The notes under the pieces were generated by a model. That model was not told the DNA's origin, did no database searches, and saw only the letters and a program-made list of their open reading frames with translations. Both the position numbers and the translations under genes were made by a program. This document shows positions 1 through 9,933 of a stretch of DNA of 64,000 nucleotides, one piece after another. The stretch comes from JANELJ01 sp024511395. Lineage in GTDB: Bacteria; Pseudomonadota; Gammaproteobacteria; GRL18. Numbering within the stretch: the stretch's first letter is position 1; the number at the start of each line of letters is the position of its first letter. The stretch lies in NCBI GenBank assembly GCA_963681975.1, contig OY820613.1, positions 3,906,001-3,970,000 on the forward strand. The letters are read 5' to 3'.

Positions 1-1398
1 TTGCAAATTTCCAGACCAGAATGAAGCCAAAGAAACAGCCAAAAATACCTCAGGAAGACCTGTTCAGGATGCGCCCTGAAAACATGCTGGACATAAACCA
101 TAAGTTGATTAAGTTATCAAAACACATAGACCGGGAAAGTCCTGATAAAGAATGGGGCGCTTTGTTTGTATCCACTAAAGGTGCTCCTGCCATACGCACT
201 TGATTGATTGCAGGATTGCATTACCTGAAACACCTTCATGATTTATCAGATGAACAGGTAGTAAAAGGCTGGACAGAAAATCCGTACTGGCAGTATTTCT
301 GTGGTGAAGAATACTTTCAGCATAAGATGCCCATACACCCTGTGACCATGACCAAATGGCGTAACCGGCCGGGTAAATCAGGCAGTGAAAAATTACTGAT
401 TGAAACCATTAAAGCCGGACTAAAGAGTAAAACCATAAAGCCCGGCAGTTTAAAGAAAGTCACGGTAGATACTACCGTACAGGAAAAGAACATCGCTTTT
501 CCAACCGATTCAAAGCTCCTGAACAAAGCCAGAGAAAACCTGGTTAAACTGTCCAAAGAGCACGGTATTAAACTGCGCCAGAACTATAATCGGGTTGGGC
601 CGCAATATGTACTAATGGCCAGTCGTTATGCACATGCAAAACAGTTTAAACGCATGAAGAAAATGAACAATAAACTGAAATCCCGTTTAGGTCGTGTTAA
701 ACGGGATATTGAACGACAACTGCCCAATTATTCTGTCGATATTCAGTCATTGTTTGAAGTAGCTCTAAAACAGGCTCAGAAACTGATTGAGCAGGAGCAG
801 CACAGTAAGAACAAGCTTTACAGTTTACATGCTCCTGAAGTCGAGTGTATCAGTAAAGGCAAAGTTCATAAGCCTTATGAATTTGGAGTTAAAGCCAGTA
901 TCGCGGTAACTAACAAGGAAGGCTTTGTTATTGGCGCTCAAAGTTGTCCGGGCAATCCTTATGATGGACATACCTTGCTGCCACAACTGGAACAGATAAA
1001 ACAGTTTACAGCCGTACAACCGGAACAATGCTTTGTTGACCGTGGTTATCGTGGACATGAAGTAAAAGACACTAAAGTTTTTATCTCAGGTCAGAAGTGA
1101 GGCGTTACCCGAAGTATTAAAAAGGCATTAAAACGGCGCAGTGCGATTGAGCCTGAAATTGGTCATATGAAAAATGATGGCCGTTTAGACCGCTGCTACC
1201 TCAAAGGTGCAGTCGGTGATGCCATTAATGTGGTTATGGTGGCCGCTGGTCATAACTTAAGAAAGATCCTCAATAAGCTCCGGCTTTTGTGGCTCAAAAT
1301 TATTTCCGGTTTGATGGGATATTTTATCAAACCAGAACAATCAGCCGCTTTAAACCTGGCTTGATGTCAGACTTAAAACGGTATTATTCAGGTTGAAC
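1..1398 (+). mobile_element. IS-A copy A (IS5-like), left end outside window
   Basis: This is the first of nine copies of one 1.5-kb element, here called IS-A. The window begins inside its left end. The right end (…TTCAGGTTGAAC) stops at 1398 and is followed by TATTTA (1399-1404), which directly abuts the left end of copy B. Full copies are 1497-1509 bp. Their ends share a GTYCRACCTGAATAA-type inverted repeat. Confidence 0.9.
21..1364 (+). pseudogene. IS-A transposase, two nonsense mutations
   Basis: This is the IS5-like DDE transposase gene of copy A. It would encode the same 447-residue protein as copy B, but two CGA arginine codons read TGA, at 201-203 and 1098-1100. Intact copies B, D and E have an arginine codon at each place, so both are real C-to-T nonsense changes. 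The second stop lies between the second catalytic Asp and the Glu, so no complete catalytic domain can be made. Confidence 0.93.
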
Positions 1399-1404
1399 TA
1401 TTTA

Positions 1405-2902
1405 GTCCACCCTGAATAAAACATATAGCATTGATTTATAAAGAAATATTGCTTGATTATGGGTGTTAAATTTGCAAGTTTTTGGTAAAATAAGCCTTAT
1501 TACCTTGCAAATTTCCATACCAAAATGAAGCCAAAGAAACAGCCAAAAATACCTCAGGAAGACCTGTTCAGGATGCGTCTTGAAAACATGCTGGACTTAA
1601 ATCATGAGTTGATTAAGTTATCAAAACACATAAACTGGGAAAGTCTTGATAAAGAATGGGGAGCCCTGTTTATATCCACTAAAGGCGCTCCTGCTATACG
1701 CACTCGCCTGATTGCAGGATTGCATTACCTGAAACATCTGCATGATTTATCGGATGAACAGGTCGTAAAAAGCTGGACAGAAAATCCGTACTGGCAATGT
1801 TTTTGTGGAGAAGAATACTTTCAGCATAAGATGCCTATACACCCTACGACCATGACCAAATGGCGTAACCGGCTGGGTAAGTCAGGCAGTGAAAAATTAC
1901 TGATTGAAACCATTAAGGCCGGACTAAAGAGTAAAACCATAAAGCCCGGCAGTTTAAAGAAAGTCACGGTAGATACTACCGTACAGGAAAAGAACATCGC
2001 TTTTCCAACCGATTCAAAGCTCCTGAACAAAGCCAGAGAAAACCTGGTTAAACTGTCCAAAGAGCACGGTATTAAACTGCGCCAGAATTATAATCGGATT
2101 GGACCTCAATATGTATTAATGGCCAGTCGTTATGCTCATGCAAAACAGTTTAAACGCATGAAGAAAATGAATAATAAACTGAAATCCCGTTTAGGTCGCG
2201 TTAAAAGGGATATTGAACGACAACTGCCCAATTATTCTGTTGATATTCAGTCACTGTTTGAAGTGGTTCTGGAACAGGCACAGAAACTGATAGAGCAGGA
2301 GCAGCACAGTAAGAACAAGCTTTACAGTTTACACGCCCCGGAAGTCGAGTGTGTCAGTAAAGGCAAAGCTCATAAGCCTTATGAATTTGGGGTTAAAGCC
2401 AGTATCGCTGTGACCAACAAGGAAGGCTTTGTTATTGGGGCTCAAAGTTGTCCAGGAAATCCTTATGATGGACATACCTTGTTACCACAACTGGAGCAGA
2501 TAAAACAGTTTACAGCAGTACAACCGGAACAGTGCTTTGTTGACCGGGGTTATCGTGGACATGAAGTAAAAGACACGAAAGTTTTTATCTCAGGTCAGAA
2601 ACGAGGCGTTACCCGAAGTATTAAAAAGGCATTAAAACGGCGCAGTGCGATTGAGCCTGAAATTGGTCATATGAAAAACGATGGCCGTTTAGACCGCTGC
2701 TATCTGAAAGGTGCAGTCGGTGATGCCATTAATGTGGTTATGGTAGCCGCTGGTCATAACTTAAGAAAGATCCTCAATAAGCTCCGGCTTTTGTGGCTCA
2801 AAATTATTTCCGGTTTGATGGGGTGTTTTATCAAACCGGAGCAATCTGCTGCTTTAAACCTGGCTTGAGGTCAGGCTTAAAACGGTATTATTCAGGTTGA
2901 AC
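1405..2902 (+). mobile_element. IS-A copy B, full length
   Basis: Complete 1498-bp IS-A flanked on both sides by TATTTA (1399-1404 and 2903-2908). The left flank is shared with copy A, giving a head-to-tail tandem A-TATTTA-B. The right flank leads directly into a truncated histidine kinase, so the insertion or a later rearrangement cut that gene. Confidence 0.93.
1525..2868 (+). CDS. IS5-like DDE transposase, intact
   Basis: Transposase of 447 aa. An N-terminal DUF772-type domain (about residues 55-120) is followed by a DDE nuclease fold. Candidate catalytic residues are Asp150 (VTVDTTVQ), Asp340 (CFVDRGYRG) and Glu377 or Glu379 (IEPEIGHMKND). A basic stretch at about 205-235 probably contacts DNA. 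It is one of four intact ORFs of this family in the window and the most diverged (for example LDLNHELI, KSWTENPYWQCF, FEVVLEQ). It therefore probably belongs to an older or separately evolving copy. The IS5 family call is from domain order; the subgroup is not assigned. Confidence 0.9.
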   Translation: MKPKKQPKIPQEDLFRMRLENMLDLNHELIKLSKHINWESLDKEWGALFISTKGAPAIRTRLIAGLHYLKHLHDLSDEQVVKSWTENPYWQCFCGEEYFQHKMPIHPTTMTKWRNRLGKSGSEKLLIETIKAGLKSKTIKPGSLKKVTVDTTVQEKNIAFPTDSKLLNKARENLVKLSKEHGIKLRQNYNRIGPQYVLMASRYAHAKQFKRMKKMNNKLKSRLGRVKRDIERQLPNYSVDIQSLFEVVLEQAQKLIEQEQHSKNKLYSLHAPEVECVSKGKAHKPYEFGVKASIAVTNKEGFVIGAQSCPGNPYDGHTLLPQLEQIKQFTAVQPEQCFVDRGYRGHEVKDTKVFISGQKRGVTRSIKKALKRRSAIEPEIGHMKNDGRLDRCYLKGAVGDAINVVMVAAGHNLRKILNKLRLLWLKIISGLMGCFIKPEQSAALNLA

Positions 2903-2908
2903 TATTTA

Positions 2909-4241
2909 GTGCTCAGGCCATTACTTAAAATGGTGGATGCCACCCGTTTTATTTCGGAAGGACAGCATGATTTACGTCTGGACATTAGCCAGCAGGATGA
3001 GTTTGGGCATCTGGCCCGGTTTTTAAATAAATTACTGGATCAATTGTTTGAAGAGCGCACTGCTGACCTGGAAATTGCCCGGGATGAAGCACTTAAGTCC
3101 AACTAGGCTAAAATGCTGTTTCTGGCTAATATGTCACATGAAATAAGAACTCCTCTGAATGCTATTCTGGGCTATGCAAAGCTGCTAAGTCATGATAGTG
3201 AGCTGAGTGAGAAACAGCAAAAATCTCTGCATATTATTGAACAGAAAGGTAATCATTTACTGAGGGTTCTGAATGATATTCTGGATATCTCCAAAATTGA
3301 AGCAGGGAAAATGGAGCTGCATAAAAGCAATTTTAATCTGTACCATTTGCTGACCGGAATTGCCCAGATGTTTCAGGAGCAATGTACAGAGAAAGGTCTG
3401 AACTGGTATGAAGAATTCAGCCTGAGTCATACGCAACTGGTATACAGTGATGCTCAGAAATTACGACAGATTTTAATTAATCTGATTGGTAATGCCATTA
3501 AGTTTACTGAACAGGGAAGTATCAGTCTGACGGTGAAAAGAATTGATAATGAGTACTATTATTTTGAAATTTCTGATACCGGTCTGGGTATAGCAGAGGA
3601 TAATATAGAAGCTATATTTACCGGTTTTCATCAGGCTCCACAGGGTGCTGATAAAAGGGGGGCTGGTCTGGGGCTTGCCATTACCCGTAGTCAGTTACAG
3701 TTACTGGGTTCAGAAATTAAAGTTGAATCTGAGACAGGAAAGGGCAGCATCTTCTCTTTTACCCTGGAACTGGAAAACGTCCAGGATGGGATAGAAATTG
3801 TGCATGATAATATTACAGAAATTATTCGTCTGTCTTCTTCGGATATGGTTAAGGCTCTGGTGGTTGATGATAGTGAGTTGAGCAGTAATCTTCTGGTTGA
3901 TATGCTTGAAGATATTAATGCCCTTGTTAGTTCGGCGGCTAATGATCAGGAAGCACTTCAGCTCATAGAACAGGCTGATGTAGAAAGCAAACCGGATATT
4001 GTTTTTATGGATATCTGTATGCCGGTAATGAATGGTATTGACGCCGTTAGACAGATAAAACAGAATTATGGTGATCAAATTGTCTGTGTAGCAGTAACAT
4101 CAACCATTATTGAGCAGACTGATAGTCAATATTATCAGGCCGGATTTGATGACTATATTGCCAAGCCTTACCGTTTTGAAGCGGTATTTTAATGCATGAA
4201 AAAACACCTGCAGATAGATTTTGAAAATAAAACTCCTTTGT
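2909..4241 (+). pseudogene. Hybrid sensor histidine kinase remnant (HAMP-HisKA-HATPase-REC)
   Basis: The fragment starts at the IS-A boundary inside a HAMP domain (RPLLKMVDATRFISEG). It continues through a coiled linker, a HisKA H-box (NMSHEIRTPLNA), an HATPase with N-box (NLIGNAIKFTE) and G boxes (DTGLGIAED, GAGLGLAI), then a receiver domain with acidic VVDDSE, phospho-acceptor VFMDICMP and conserved KP. The N-terminal sensor half is gone. An in-frame TAG at 3104-3106 lies just before the H-box, where glutamine is expected (KSN-Q-AKMLFLANMSHE). A second in-frame stop at 4190-4192 precedes a readable tail (CMKKHLQIDF). IS-A copies bound both sides. It is a dead signalling gene whose stimulus is unknown. 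Confidence 0.88.
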
Positions 4242-4247
4242 TAAATA

Positions 4248-5744
4248 GTTCAACCTGAATAATACCGTTTTAAGTCTGACATCAAGCCAGGTTTAAAGCG
4301 GCTGATTGTTCTGGTTTGATAAAATATCCCATCAAACCGGAAATAATTTTGAGCCACAAAAGCCGGAGCTTATTGAGGATCTTTCTTAAGTTATGACCAG
4401 CGGCTACCATAACCACATTAATGGCATTACCGACTGCACCTTTGAGGTAGCAGCGGTCTAAACGGCCATCGTTTTTCATATGACCGATTTCAGGCTCAAT
4501 CGCACTGCGCCGTTTTAATGCCTTTTTAATACTTCGGGTAACGCCTCGCTTCTGACCTGAGATAAAAACTTTAGTGTCTTTTACTTCATGTCCACGATAA
4601 CCCCGGTCAACAAAGCACTGTTCCGGTTGTACGGCTGTAAACTGTTTTATTTGTTCCAGTTGTGGCAGCAAGGTATGTCCATCATAAGGATTGCCCGGAC
4701 AACTTTGAGCGCCAATAACAAAGCCTTCCTTGTTAGTTACCGCGATACTGGCTTTAACACCAAATTCATAAGGCTTATGAGCTTTGCCTTTACTGATACA
4801 CTCAACTTCAGGAGCATGTAAACTGTAAAGCTTGTTCTTACTGTGCTGCTCCTGCTCAATCAGTTTCTGAGCCTGTTTTAGAGCTACTTCAAACAGAGAC
4901 TGAATATCAACGGAATAGTTGGGCAGTTGTCGTTCAATATCCCGTTTAACACGACCTAAACGGGATTTCAGTTTATTGTTCATTTTCTTCATGCGTTTAA
5001 ACTGTTTTGCATGAGCATAACGACTGGCCATTAGTACATATTGCGGCCCAACCCGATTATAGTTCTGGCGCAGTTTAATACCGTGCTCTTTGGACAGTTT
5101 AACCAGGTTTTCTCTGGCTTTGTTCAGGAGCTTTGAATCGGTTGGAAAAGCGATGTTCTTTTCCTGTACGGTAGTATCTACCATGACTTTCTTTAAACTG
5201 CCGGGCTTTATGGTTTTACTCTTTAGTCCGGCTTTAATGGTTCAATCAGTAATTTTTCACTGCCTGATTTACCCGGCCGGTTACGCCATTTGGTCATGGT
5301 CACAGGGTGTATGGGCATCTTATGCTGAAAGTATTCTTCACCACAGAAATACTGCCAGTACGGATTTTCTGTCCAGCCTTTTACTACCTGTTTATCTGAT
5401 AAATCATGAAGGTGTTTCAGGTAATGCAATCCTGCAATCAATCGAGTGCGTATGGCAGGAGCACCTTTAGTGGATACAAACAGAGCGCCCCATTCTTTAT
5501 CAGGACTTTCCCAATCTATGTGTTTTGATAACTTAATCAACTCATGGTTTATGTCCAGCATGTTTTCAGGGCGCATCCTGAACAGGTCTTCCTGAGGTAT
5601 TTTTGGCTGTTTCTCTGGCTTCATTCTGGTCTGGAAATTTGCAAGGTAATAAGGCTTATTTTACCAAAAACCTGCAAATTTAACACCCATAATCAAGAAA
5701 TATTTCTTTATAAATCAATGCACTATGTTTTATTCAGGGCAGAC
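4248..5744 (-). mobile_element. IS-A copy C, inverted
   Basis: IS-A of 1497 bp on the minus strand, flanked by TAAATA on both sides (4242-4247 and 5745-5750). It separates the end of a histidine kinase remnant from the C-terminal end of a tatD-like gene. Neither partner has its missing half on the other side of the element. The matching flanks may therefore reflect the strict TA-NN-TA target rather than a simple insertion. Confidence 0.92.
4282..5624 (-). pseudogene. IS-A transposase, frameshifted
   Basis: Same transposase as copy B, broken by loss of one T in the run at about 5240. Other copies read GGTTTCAATCAG where this one has GGTTCAATCAG. The first 130 residues are therefore out of frame with the catalytic part, which resumes at about 5184. 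All three candidate catalytic positions are otherwise retained. A homopolymer change could also be a sequencing error. Confidence 0.88.
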
Positions 5745-5750
5745 TAAATA

Positions 5751-5982
5751 TCTTCCCCTGCAACGACTAATGGTGGAAACAGATGCGCCTTATCTATTTC
5801 CCGGTGATCTGGTTCTTCCTGAAGATAAGCAGCTAACCAGAAAACAGCGTAAAAGCCGAAAACGAAATGAACCAAAGTATCTGCCGCATATTATAAAAAG
5901 TCTGGCGGGATTTATGGGTCAGGATGAAGAACAGGTCAGGGAAAAAAGTACGCAGAACGCGCAAAGATTTTTCAGACTTTAA
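5751..5982 (+). pseudogene. TatD-family metal-dependent hydrolase, C-terminal stump
   Basis: Only the last 75 or so codons remain. They carry the family signature VETDAPYL (metal-binding Asp) and RNEPKYLPHI, followed by a short helix and stop at 5980-5982. TatD proteins are about 260 aa, so at least 180 N-terminal residues are missing. IS-A copy C abuts the break. The piece between LPEDKQ and RNEP is lysine-rich and slightly long for the family. The stump cannot be an active nuclease. Confidence 0.75.
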
Positions 5983-5996
5983 TAGACAACTGGGAG

Positions 5997-6015
5997 TGCG
6001 GGCATCCTGCCCGCA
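5997..6015. repeat. Hairpin TGCGGGCA-TCC-TGCCCGCA
   Basis: A perfect 8-bp stem with a 3-nt loop lies between the tatD stump and the end of the cytochrome gene, which converge here. It has no long T run, so it is either a weak bidirectional terminator or a small dispersed palindrome. A partial echo (GTGGGCAGGAT) follows at about 6034. Confidence 0.5.
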
Positions 6016-6043
6016 ATAAATTGCTTATTGTCGTGGGCAGGAT

Positions 6044-7993
6044 TTAAAACAGGCCATGATCAATATACCCGTCCACTACCATAATCAGTAGTATCAGGCC
6101 AATACCCAGCAGGGTAAAACCGAGAATATGGGATACTATATTCCATCTTTTTGATGGGCCTTTAACAATTAGTTTGTCCAGCTCACCGGTAGTCTTCAGG
6201 CGTTCATATTCTTCAGGACGCTCTTCTTTCAGCTCTTCCAGATCCCAGACACCGGTAAACATGACGGTATCCAGAGGGAACTTGGCGGGTCTGAAATGGT
6301 TGTTAAAGAAGTGCACCACAAACAGGGTCAGTACGGCCAGGAAAGCTTCCAGACCATGGGCAATAGTGGCGACATTAAAGATCCAGCCGGGGATATACTG
6401 GCCGATATCTTCTGCAAACCATAACAGAATACCGGAAGTACCAATAACAAAGGCACCCCAGTAAACGGCCCAGTAGTCAAATTTTTCCCAGTAAGTCCAG
6501 CGGTCAAAACGGGGCTGTAGTCCTTTGCCGAAATACCAGCGGAACTGGCCTTTCATATCTTCCCAGTCTTTCTTGCGTGGTAATAGAGAGTTTGGACCGA
6601 ACCAGTCAAACTTTTCCTTACTGGTGAAGATCTTATACAGCACAATACCGGCATGGCCAAATATCGCCAGCATAAAGATCAGACCGGCCCAGTGATGCAG
6701 ATTATTAAGTGTACCCATGCCGCCCAGCAGAGGAACCAGAGTCATGGCCCAGTGGGTATTAGGATACATAACCACCATACCGGTAAAGACCAAGAACATC
6801 AGGGACAGACTCAGCATCCAGTGGTTAATACGCCAGTACCAGGGGAAACGCTGGAAATAGATACCGCTGTGTTTTTTCTCCGGCTTGATACGAATGGGAT
6901 AACTGCGTGAATCACTGCGCTGATAAATAACCGGGCGTTCTTTTTTCTCACACCAGAACCATAAAACAGAATGCAGGTAGAAAAACAGCAGTACCAGAAT
7001 AATCAGAAAACCCATGCCCTTGGCAATGATCCATAATTCAGGATACTTTTCGAAATTATTAGTGGTACCGTGCGGGTTGTATTTGGCAAAATTCTCATTA
7101 GCCTTTTTATGGCATTCTTGGCAGGTTTTAACCTTATTGGCCGGGTTAACCGGAGAACGGGGATCATCAACATGAGTAATAGTATGGCCTTCATGACAGT
7201 CTACACAACGGGGTGCTTTTTTATCGCCATGCCAGGCCAGCTGACCGTGCGGGCTGGACATATAACCATCCAGCTCGTCAACATGGCATTCACCACAGCC
7301 TTCGGTAATCACTCGGTGAGCCGGTAATTTGGAAAGATCACTGATCTGGTGAGCCGAATGACAATCTGCACAGGTTGCGGAATCTCCCTTCCATGGGGTT
7401 TTTAAAGCGGCCCCATGCATGGACTGACGATATTCCTTAAGAGCTTTTTCATGACAGGATCCACACAGTTCCGGTGACTTCAGACGATAGACACTGGAAC
7501 GCTTGTCATCGGAAGGATAGACATAGTGAGCAGTATGGCAGGTAGCACAGGTGGCGTTATTTTTAACGCTTTTATCATTATGAGCGGATAACTGGTATTC
7601 CTTGGTATAAACCACAATACGTCTGGGTGGTGAACCGCCAAACAGGGAATTTCTGCGTTTAGCGGCCAGAGAACCTTCATCGTCAAGTTTTTCATGGCAG
7701 CTGATACAGTCTACAGAACCCAGGCCGTTCTTACGATGGGGGACTTTTTCAATATCATTATGGCAGTCGGTACATTGCAGTTGTCCATGTACACTGCCCT
7801 TAAAAAAATCGTAGTCGGTGTACAGTTTTTGTTTGCCCAGTTCACCGTACTCTCCCAGAGGTACACTGAAGCCTTTTTCATTATGACATTCGGTACATTC
7901 GGAATCCGGAAAGGATTTAGCCTGGAGACTGCTAATACTGGTTAAAATTGCAATCAGACTGATAATTGCGGGAAAAAATTTTGATATTCGCAT
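6044..7993 (-). CDS. Nine-heme c-type cytochrome fused to a cytochrome b membrane domain
   Basis: A 649-aa protein predicted to pass electrons between the quinone pool and periplasmic redox partners. Residues 1-25 form a signal peptide. Nine CXXCH motifs start at Cys33, 74, 96, 149, 177, 208, 233, 263 and 291. A first membrane helix lies at about 320-347. It is followed by a cytochrome b561/formate-dehydrogenase-gamma-like domain with helices at about 390-412, 430-455, 505-527, 540-563 and 620-642. Histidines at INHW, NNLHHW, FGHAG, IAHGL and VVHFF are candidate b-heme ligands. The gene lies 144 bp downstream of the octaheme cytochrome on the same strand, the expected place for its membrane electron donor or acceptor. 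The domain content is clear; the direction of electron flow is inferred. Confidence 0.85.
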   Translation of the reverse strand: MRISKFFPAIISLIAILTSISSLQAKSFPDSECTECHNEKGFSVPLGEYGELGKQKLYTDYDFFKGSVHGQLQCTDCHNDIEKVPHRKNGLGSVDCISCHEKLDDEGSLAAKRRNSLFGGSPPRRIVVYTKEYQLSAHNDKSVKNNATCATCHTAHYVYPSDDKRSSVYRLKSPELCGSCHEKALKEYRQSMHGAALKTPWKGDSATCADCHSAHQISDLSKLPAHRVITEGCGECHVDELDGYMSSPHGQLAWHGDKKAPRCVDCHEGHTITHVDDPRSPVNPANKVKTCQECHKKANENFAKYNPHGTTNNFEKYPELWIIAKGMGFLIILVLLFFYLHSVLWFWCEKKERPVIYQRSDSRSYPIRIKPEKKHSGIYFQRFPWYWRINHWMLSLSLMFLVFTGMVVMYPNTHWAMTLVPLLGGMGTLNNLHHWAGLIFMLAIFGHAGIVLYKIFTSKEKFDWFGPNSLLPRKKDWEDMKGQFRWYFGKGLQPRFDRWTYWEKFDYWAVYWGAFVIGTSGILLWFAEDIGQYIPGWIFNVATIAHGLEAFLAVLTLFVVHFFNNHFRPAKFPLDTVMFTGVWDLEELKEERPEEYERLKTTGELDKLIVKGPSKRWNIVSHILGFTLLGIGLILLIMVVDGYIDHGLF

Positions 7994-8040
7994 GATATAT
8001 GTTTACTGCTTTAACTAATAATTAAAAGAGCGAGTTAAAA

Positions 8041-8107
8041 AGAGCTTATTGAAAGACCCCTCAGGATATTTTAATAAGCTCTTCCCTGCAGGAATTACAG
8101 GGAAGAG
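8041..8107 (-). promoter_or_regulatory. Two overlapping, mutually exclusive hairpins between the cytochrome genes
   Basis: In the transcript running from the octaheme gene to the membrane cytochrome, hairpin 1 (8107-8079) has a perfect 10-bp stem, CTCTTCCCTG with CAGGGAAGAG. Hairpin 2 (8082-8041) has a perfect 10-bp stem, AGAGCTTATT with AATAAGCTCT, followed by a T run like an intrinsic terminator. The two share bases 8079-8082, so only one can form fully. This could set the ratio of the two gene products, but no regulator is known. Confidence 0.55.
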
Positions 8108-8137
8108 TGATTACTCCGATAAGATGGGAGTTATGGA

Positions 8138-9664
8138 TTATTTAGCTTTATCATCTACCTTTTTACCGGTAGGGTTGCTTTTGCTGACTTTAAAACCATG
8201 GTTGTCGTCATCAATGGGACGCCAGAATTTAGGTGGCTTTTTACCCAGATACCAGCGATGCAGTGGTGACTCAAGAGTTTCATTGAGCAGTTTTTCAACT
8301 TCATCTGCACCCTTGATATTACCTTCTTCTCGTGCTTCCTTAATGCGATCCTTAATGGACGGAACAATTTCATGATAGAAGCGTTCTGCCATTACAAACA
8401 TGCCTTCCCAGTGTGCATAATCAGGTGCAAACATAGCCGCACCGTGACGGGCACGACGACCTTCGTGATGCCATAACAGGAACCATTTCCATTCTACTTC
8501 TTCGTTGAACTTGGTCTTGTCCAGCAGGCCGGTTTGCAGCATCTTCTGGATCAGGTTGCGGGTTGGAATAGCAAACTTGTTGTTATAGTTTTCAACAAAT
8601 GCATCCAGTTGCTGGAAGTGGTTATCCACAGTGCTGGTGGCGTGACAGTTTTGACAGACGTTCTTCATGTCCTTACGACGTTCCAGCCATGGCTTGATCT
8701 TCTTGCCCTGCTTGATGGCCTTGGCATCAATCTTGGTAGAGATAGGTGCTCTCAGGTTCCAAGAGATACGGGCGCCGATATCATGAGTGATTGGCAGGTC
8801 TGGTGTGGCTGACATATGACAGGTGGCACAGGTAGGTGCAGCAGTATAGTCTTCACCTACAACCCATTTGGCAGAATCCATGTTCATCTTATCTTTATGA
8901 GCGCGGAAAGCGACACCATGGGCAGATTCTTCATAGATTTCTTTTTGTGGGTGGTCAGGACCGAGGTGACAACGTCCGCAGTTATCCGGATGACGAGCCT
9001 GTTCGGAATCAAAGTTATGACGCAGGTGACAGGCAGAGCAGGAACCTTTGGAACCGTCAGGGTTAATACGGCCAACACCGGTATTAGGCCAGCTGGATGG
9101 ATCCAGAGTACCGTCTGAATTAACACGTATAATAGTACCATGACAACCGCCACAACCAATGGTGGTAACTGGTGAAGTACCATTTAGGGTTGGGCTGCCT
9201 TCAACCACTTCAGCCAGAACATTATCCAGAGAACCGAGGATATTACCGGCAGAAGCATGATGGCTGGCATCAAATTCTTTAACTACCTGCTTGTGACACT
9301 CGCCACAATCCTTGGGGGAAACAAGGGGAGAGATAACAAAATCCTTATGCATAATGGCATCTTTATCGGATTTTTCAGCCTTATGACATTCATAACAACC
9401 AACATTAGCACCAAAATGCTTGGAATTACCCCACTGACCATAAATAGCTGGAGTTTTTTCCTTGTGGCAGGATGCACAGGTTTTACTTTCATTACTCAGG
9501 CGCTTCAGGCCCATGTTTATTTTAAAAGTATCTTCTTCTTTGGGCGCAGTACCGGTGGCTGTGGTTTTAGCCGCCAGAGCATGCAGGGGAATGGACAATG
9601 CAAATAGCAGGAAAGATGCGCCCAAGGCAAGCTTTCTTATTGTCCTCAGGGAGTTTATTTTCAT
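8138..9664 (-). CDS. Octaheme c-type cytochrome, hydroxylamine oxidoreductase (HAO)-like
   Basis: A 508-aa periplasmic protein with a signal peptide (residues 1-32) and eight CXXCH motifs starting at Cys63, 90, 120, 171, 209, 229, 279 and 337. Motif spacing and the C-terminal helical domain (WHHEGRRARHGA at about 398-409, then DYAHW) match the HAO family. Heme 4 (Cys171) would be the catalytic heme. Members either oxidise hydroxylamine or hydrazine, or, when the cross-linking Tyr is absent, reduce nitrite or hydroxylamine to ammonia. Which applies cannot be told without alignment at that Tyr. The gene begins after a 269-bp gap that also serves the end of rluA, and it probably forms an operon with the nine-heme/b-type partner. 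Similar octaheme proteins are abundant in some large sulfur bacteria. Confidence 0.85.
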   Translation of the reverse strand: MKINSLRTIRKLALGASFLLFALSIPLHALAAKTTATGTAPKEEDTFKINMGLKRLSNESKTCASCHKEKTPAIYGQWGNSKHFGANVGCYECHKAEKSDKDAIMHKDFVISPLVSPKDCGECHKQVVKEFDASHHASAGNILGSLDNVLAEVVEGSPTLNGTSPVTTIGCGGCHGTIIRVNSDGTLDPSSWPNTGVGRINPDGSKGSCSACHLRHNFDSEQARHPDNCGRCHLGPDHPQKEIYEESAHGVAFRAHKDKMNMDSAKWVVGEDYTAAPTCATCHMSATPDLPITHDIGARISWNLRAPISTKIDAKAIKQGKKIKPWLERRKDMKNVCQNCHATSTVDNHFQQLDAFVENYNNKFAIPTRNLIQKMLQTGLLDKTKFNEEVEWKWFLLWHHEGRRARHGAAMFAPDYAHWEGMFVMAERFYHEIVPSIKDRIKEAREEGNIKGADEVEKLLNETLESPLHRWYLGKKPPKFWRPIDDDNHGFKVSKSNPTGKKVDDKAK

Positions 9665-9933
9665 TTAAAAAATACCTCATTCTTGTGGTAAGGGGATTGA
9701 ATTAATACGTTTATCCTACAAGTTTTAGCAATAATTATGCCATTTAGTTTTTTGCTGGTGAGATGGAAAATAAGCTATTGATTATGAACTTTATCCATAA
9801 AAGGTGGTCGAAGTTTGATCAATCTATATTAGTCATTTATGAACTACAACGGTGCAAAGCTAAAATAAATGCCCTATAAAAATTCTGTATACAAATACTT
9901 GGTTTTTATTGAGGAGAGAGCTGTCTTAATGAT

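Noticed and set aside
317..556. A 79-codon minus-strand frame (and a 77-codon one) repeated in every IS-A copy
   Set aside because: They are antisense shadows of the transposase: they vary exactly as the sense codons do and have no ribosome-binding site.
4248..5744. Simple insertion of IS-A copy C into one gene, based on matching TAAATA flanks
   Set aside because: The left flank is a kinase remnant and the right flank a tatD stump; they cannot be halves of one gene, so a rearrangement is more likely.
6653..9607. Several plus-strand frames of 70-116 codons inside the cytochrome genes
   Set aside because: They are antisense to clear CXXCH-bearing proteins and have no independent support.
9805..9830. 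FNR box upstream of the octaheme cytochrome (TTTGATCAATC)
   Set aside because: The two half-sites lack the 4-bp spacer, so it does not fit the TTGAT-N4-ATCAA consensus.
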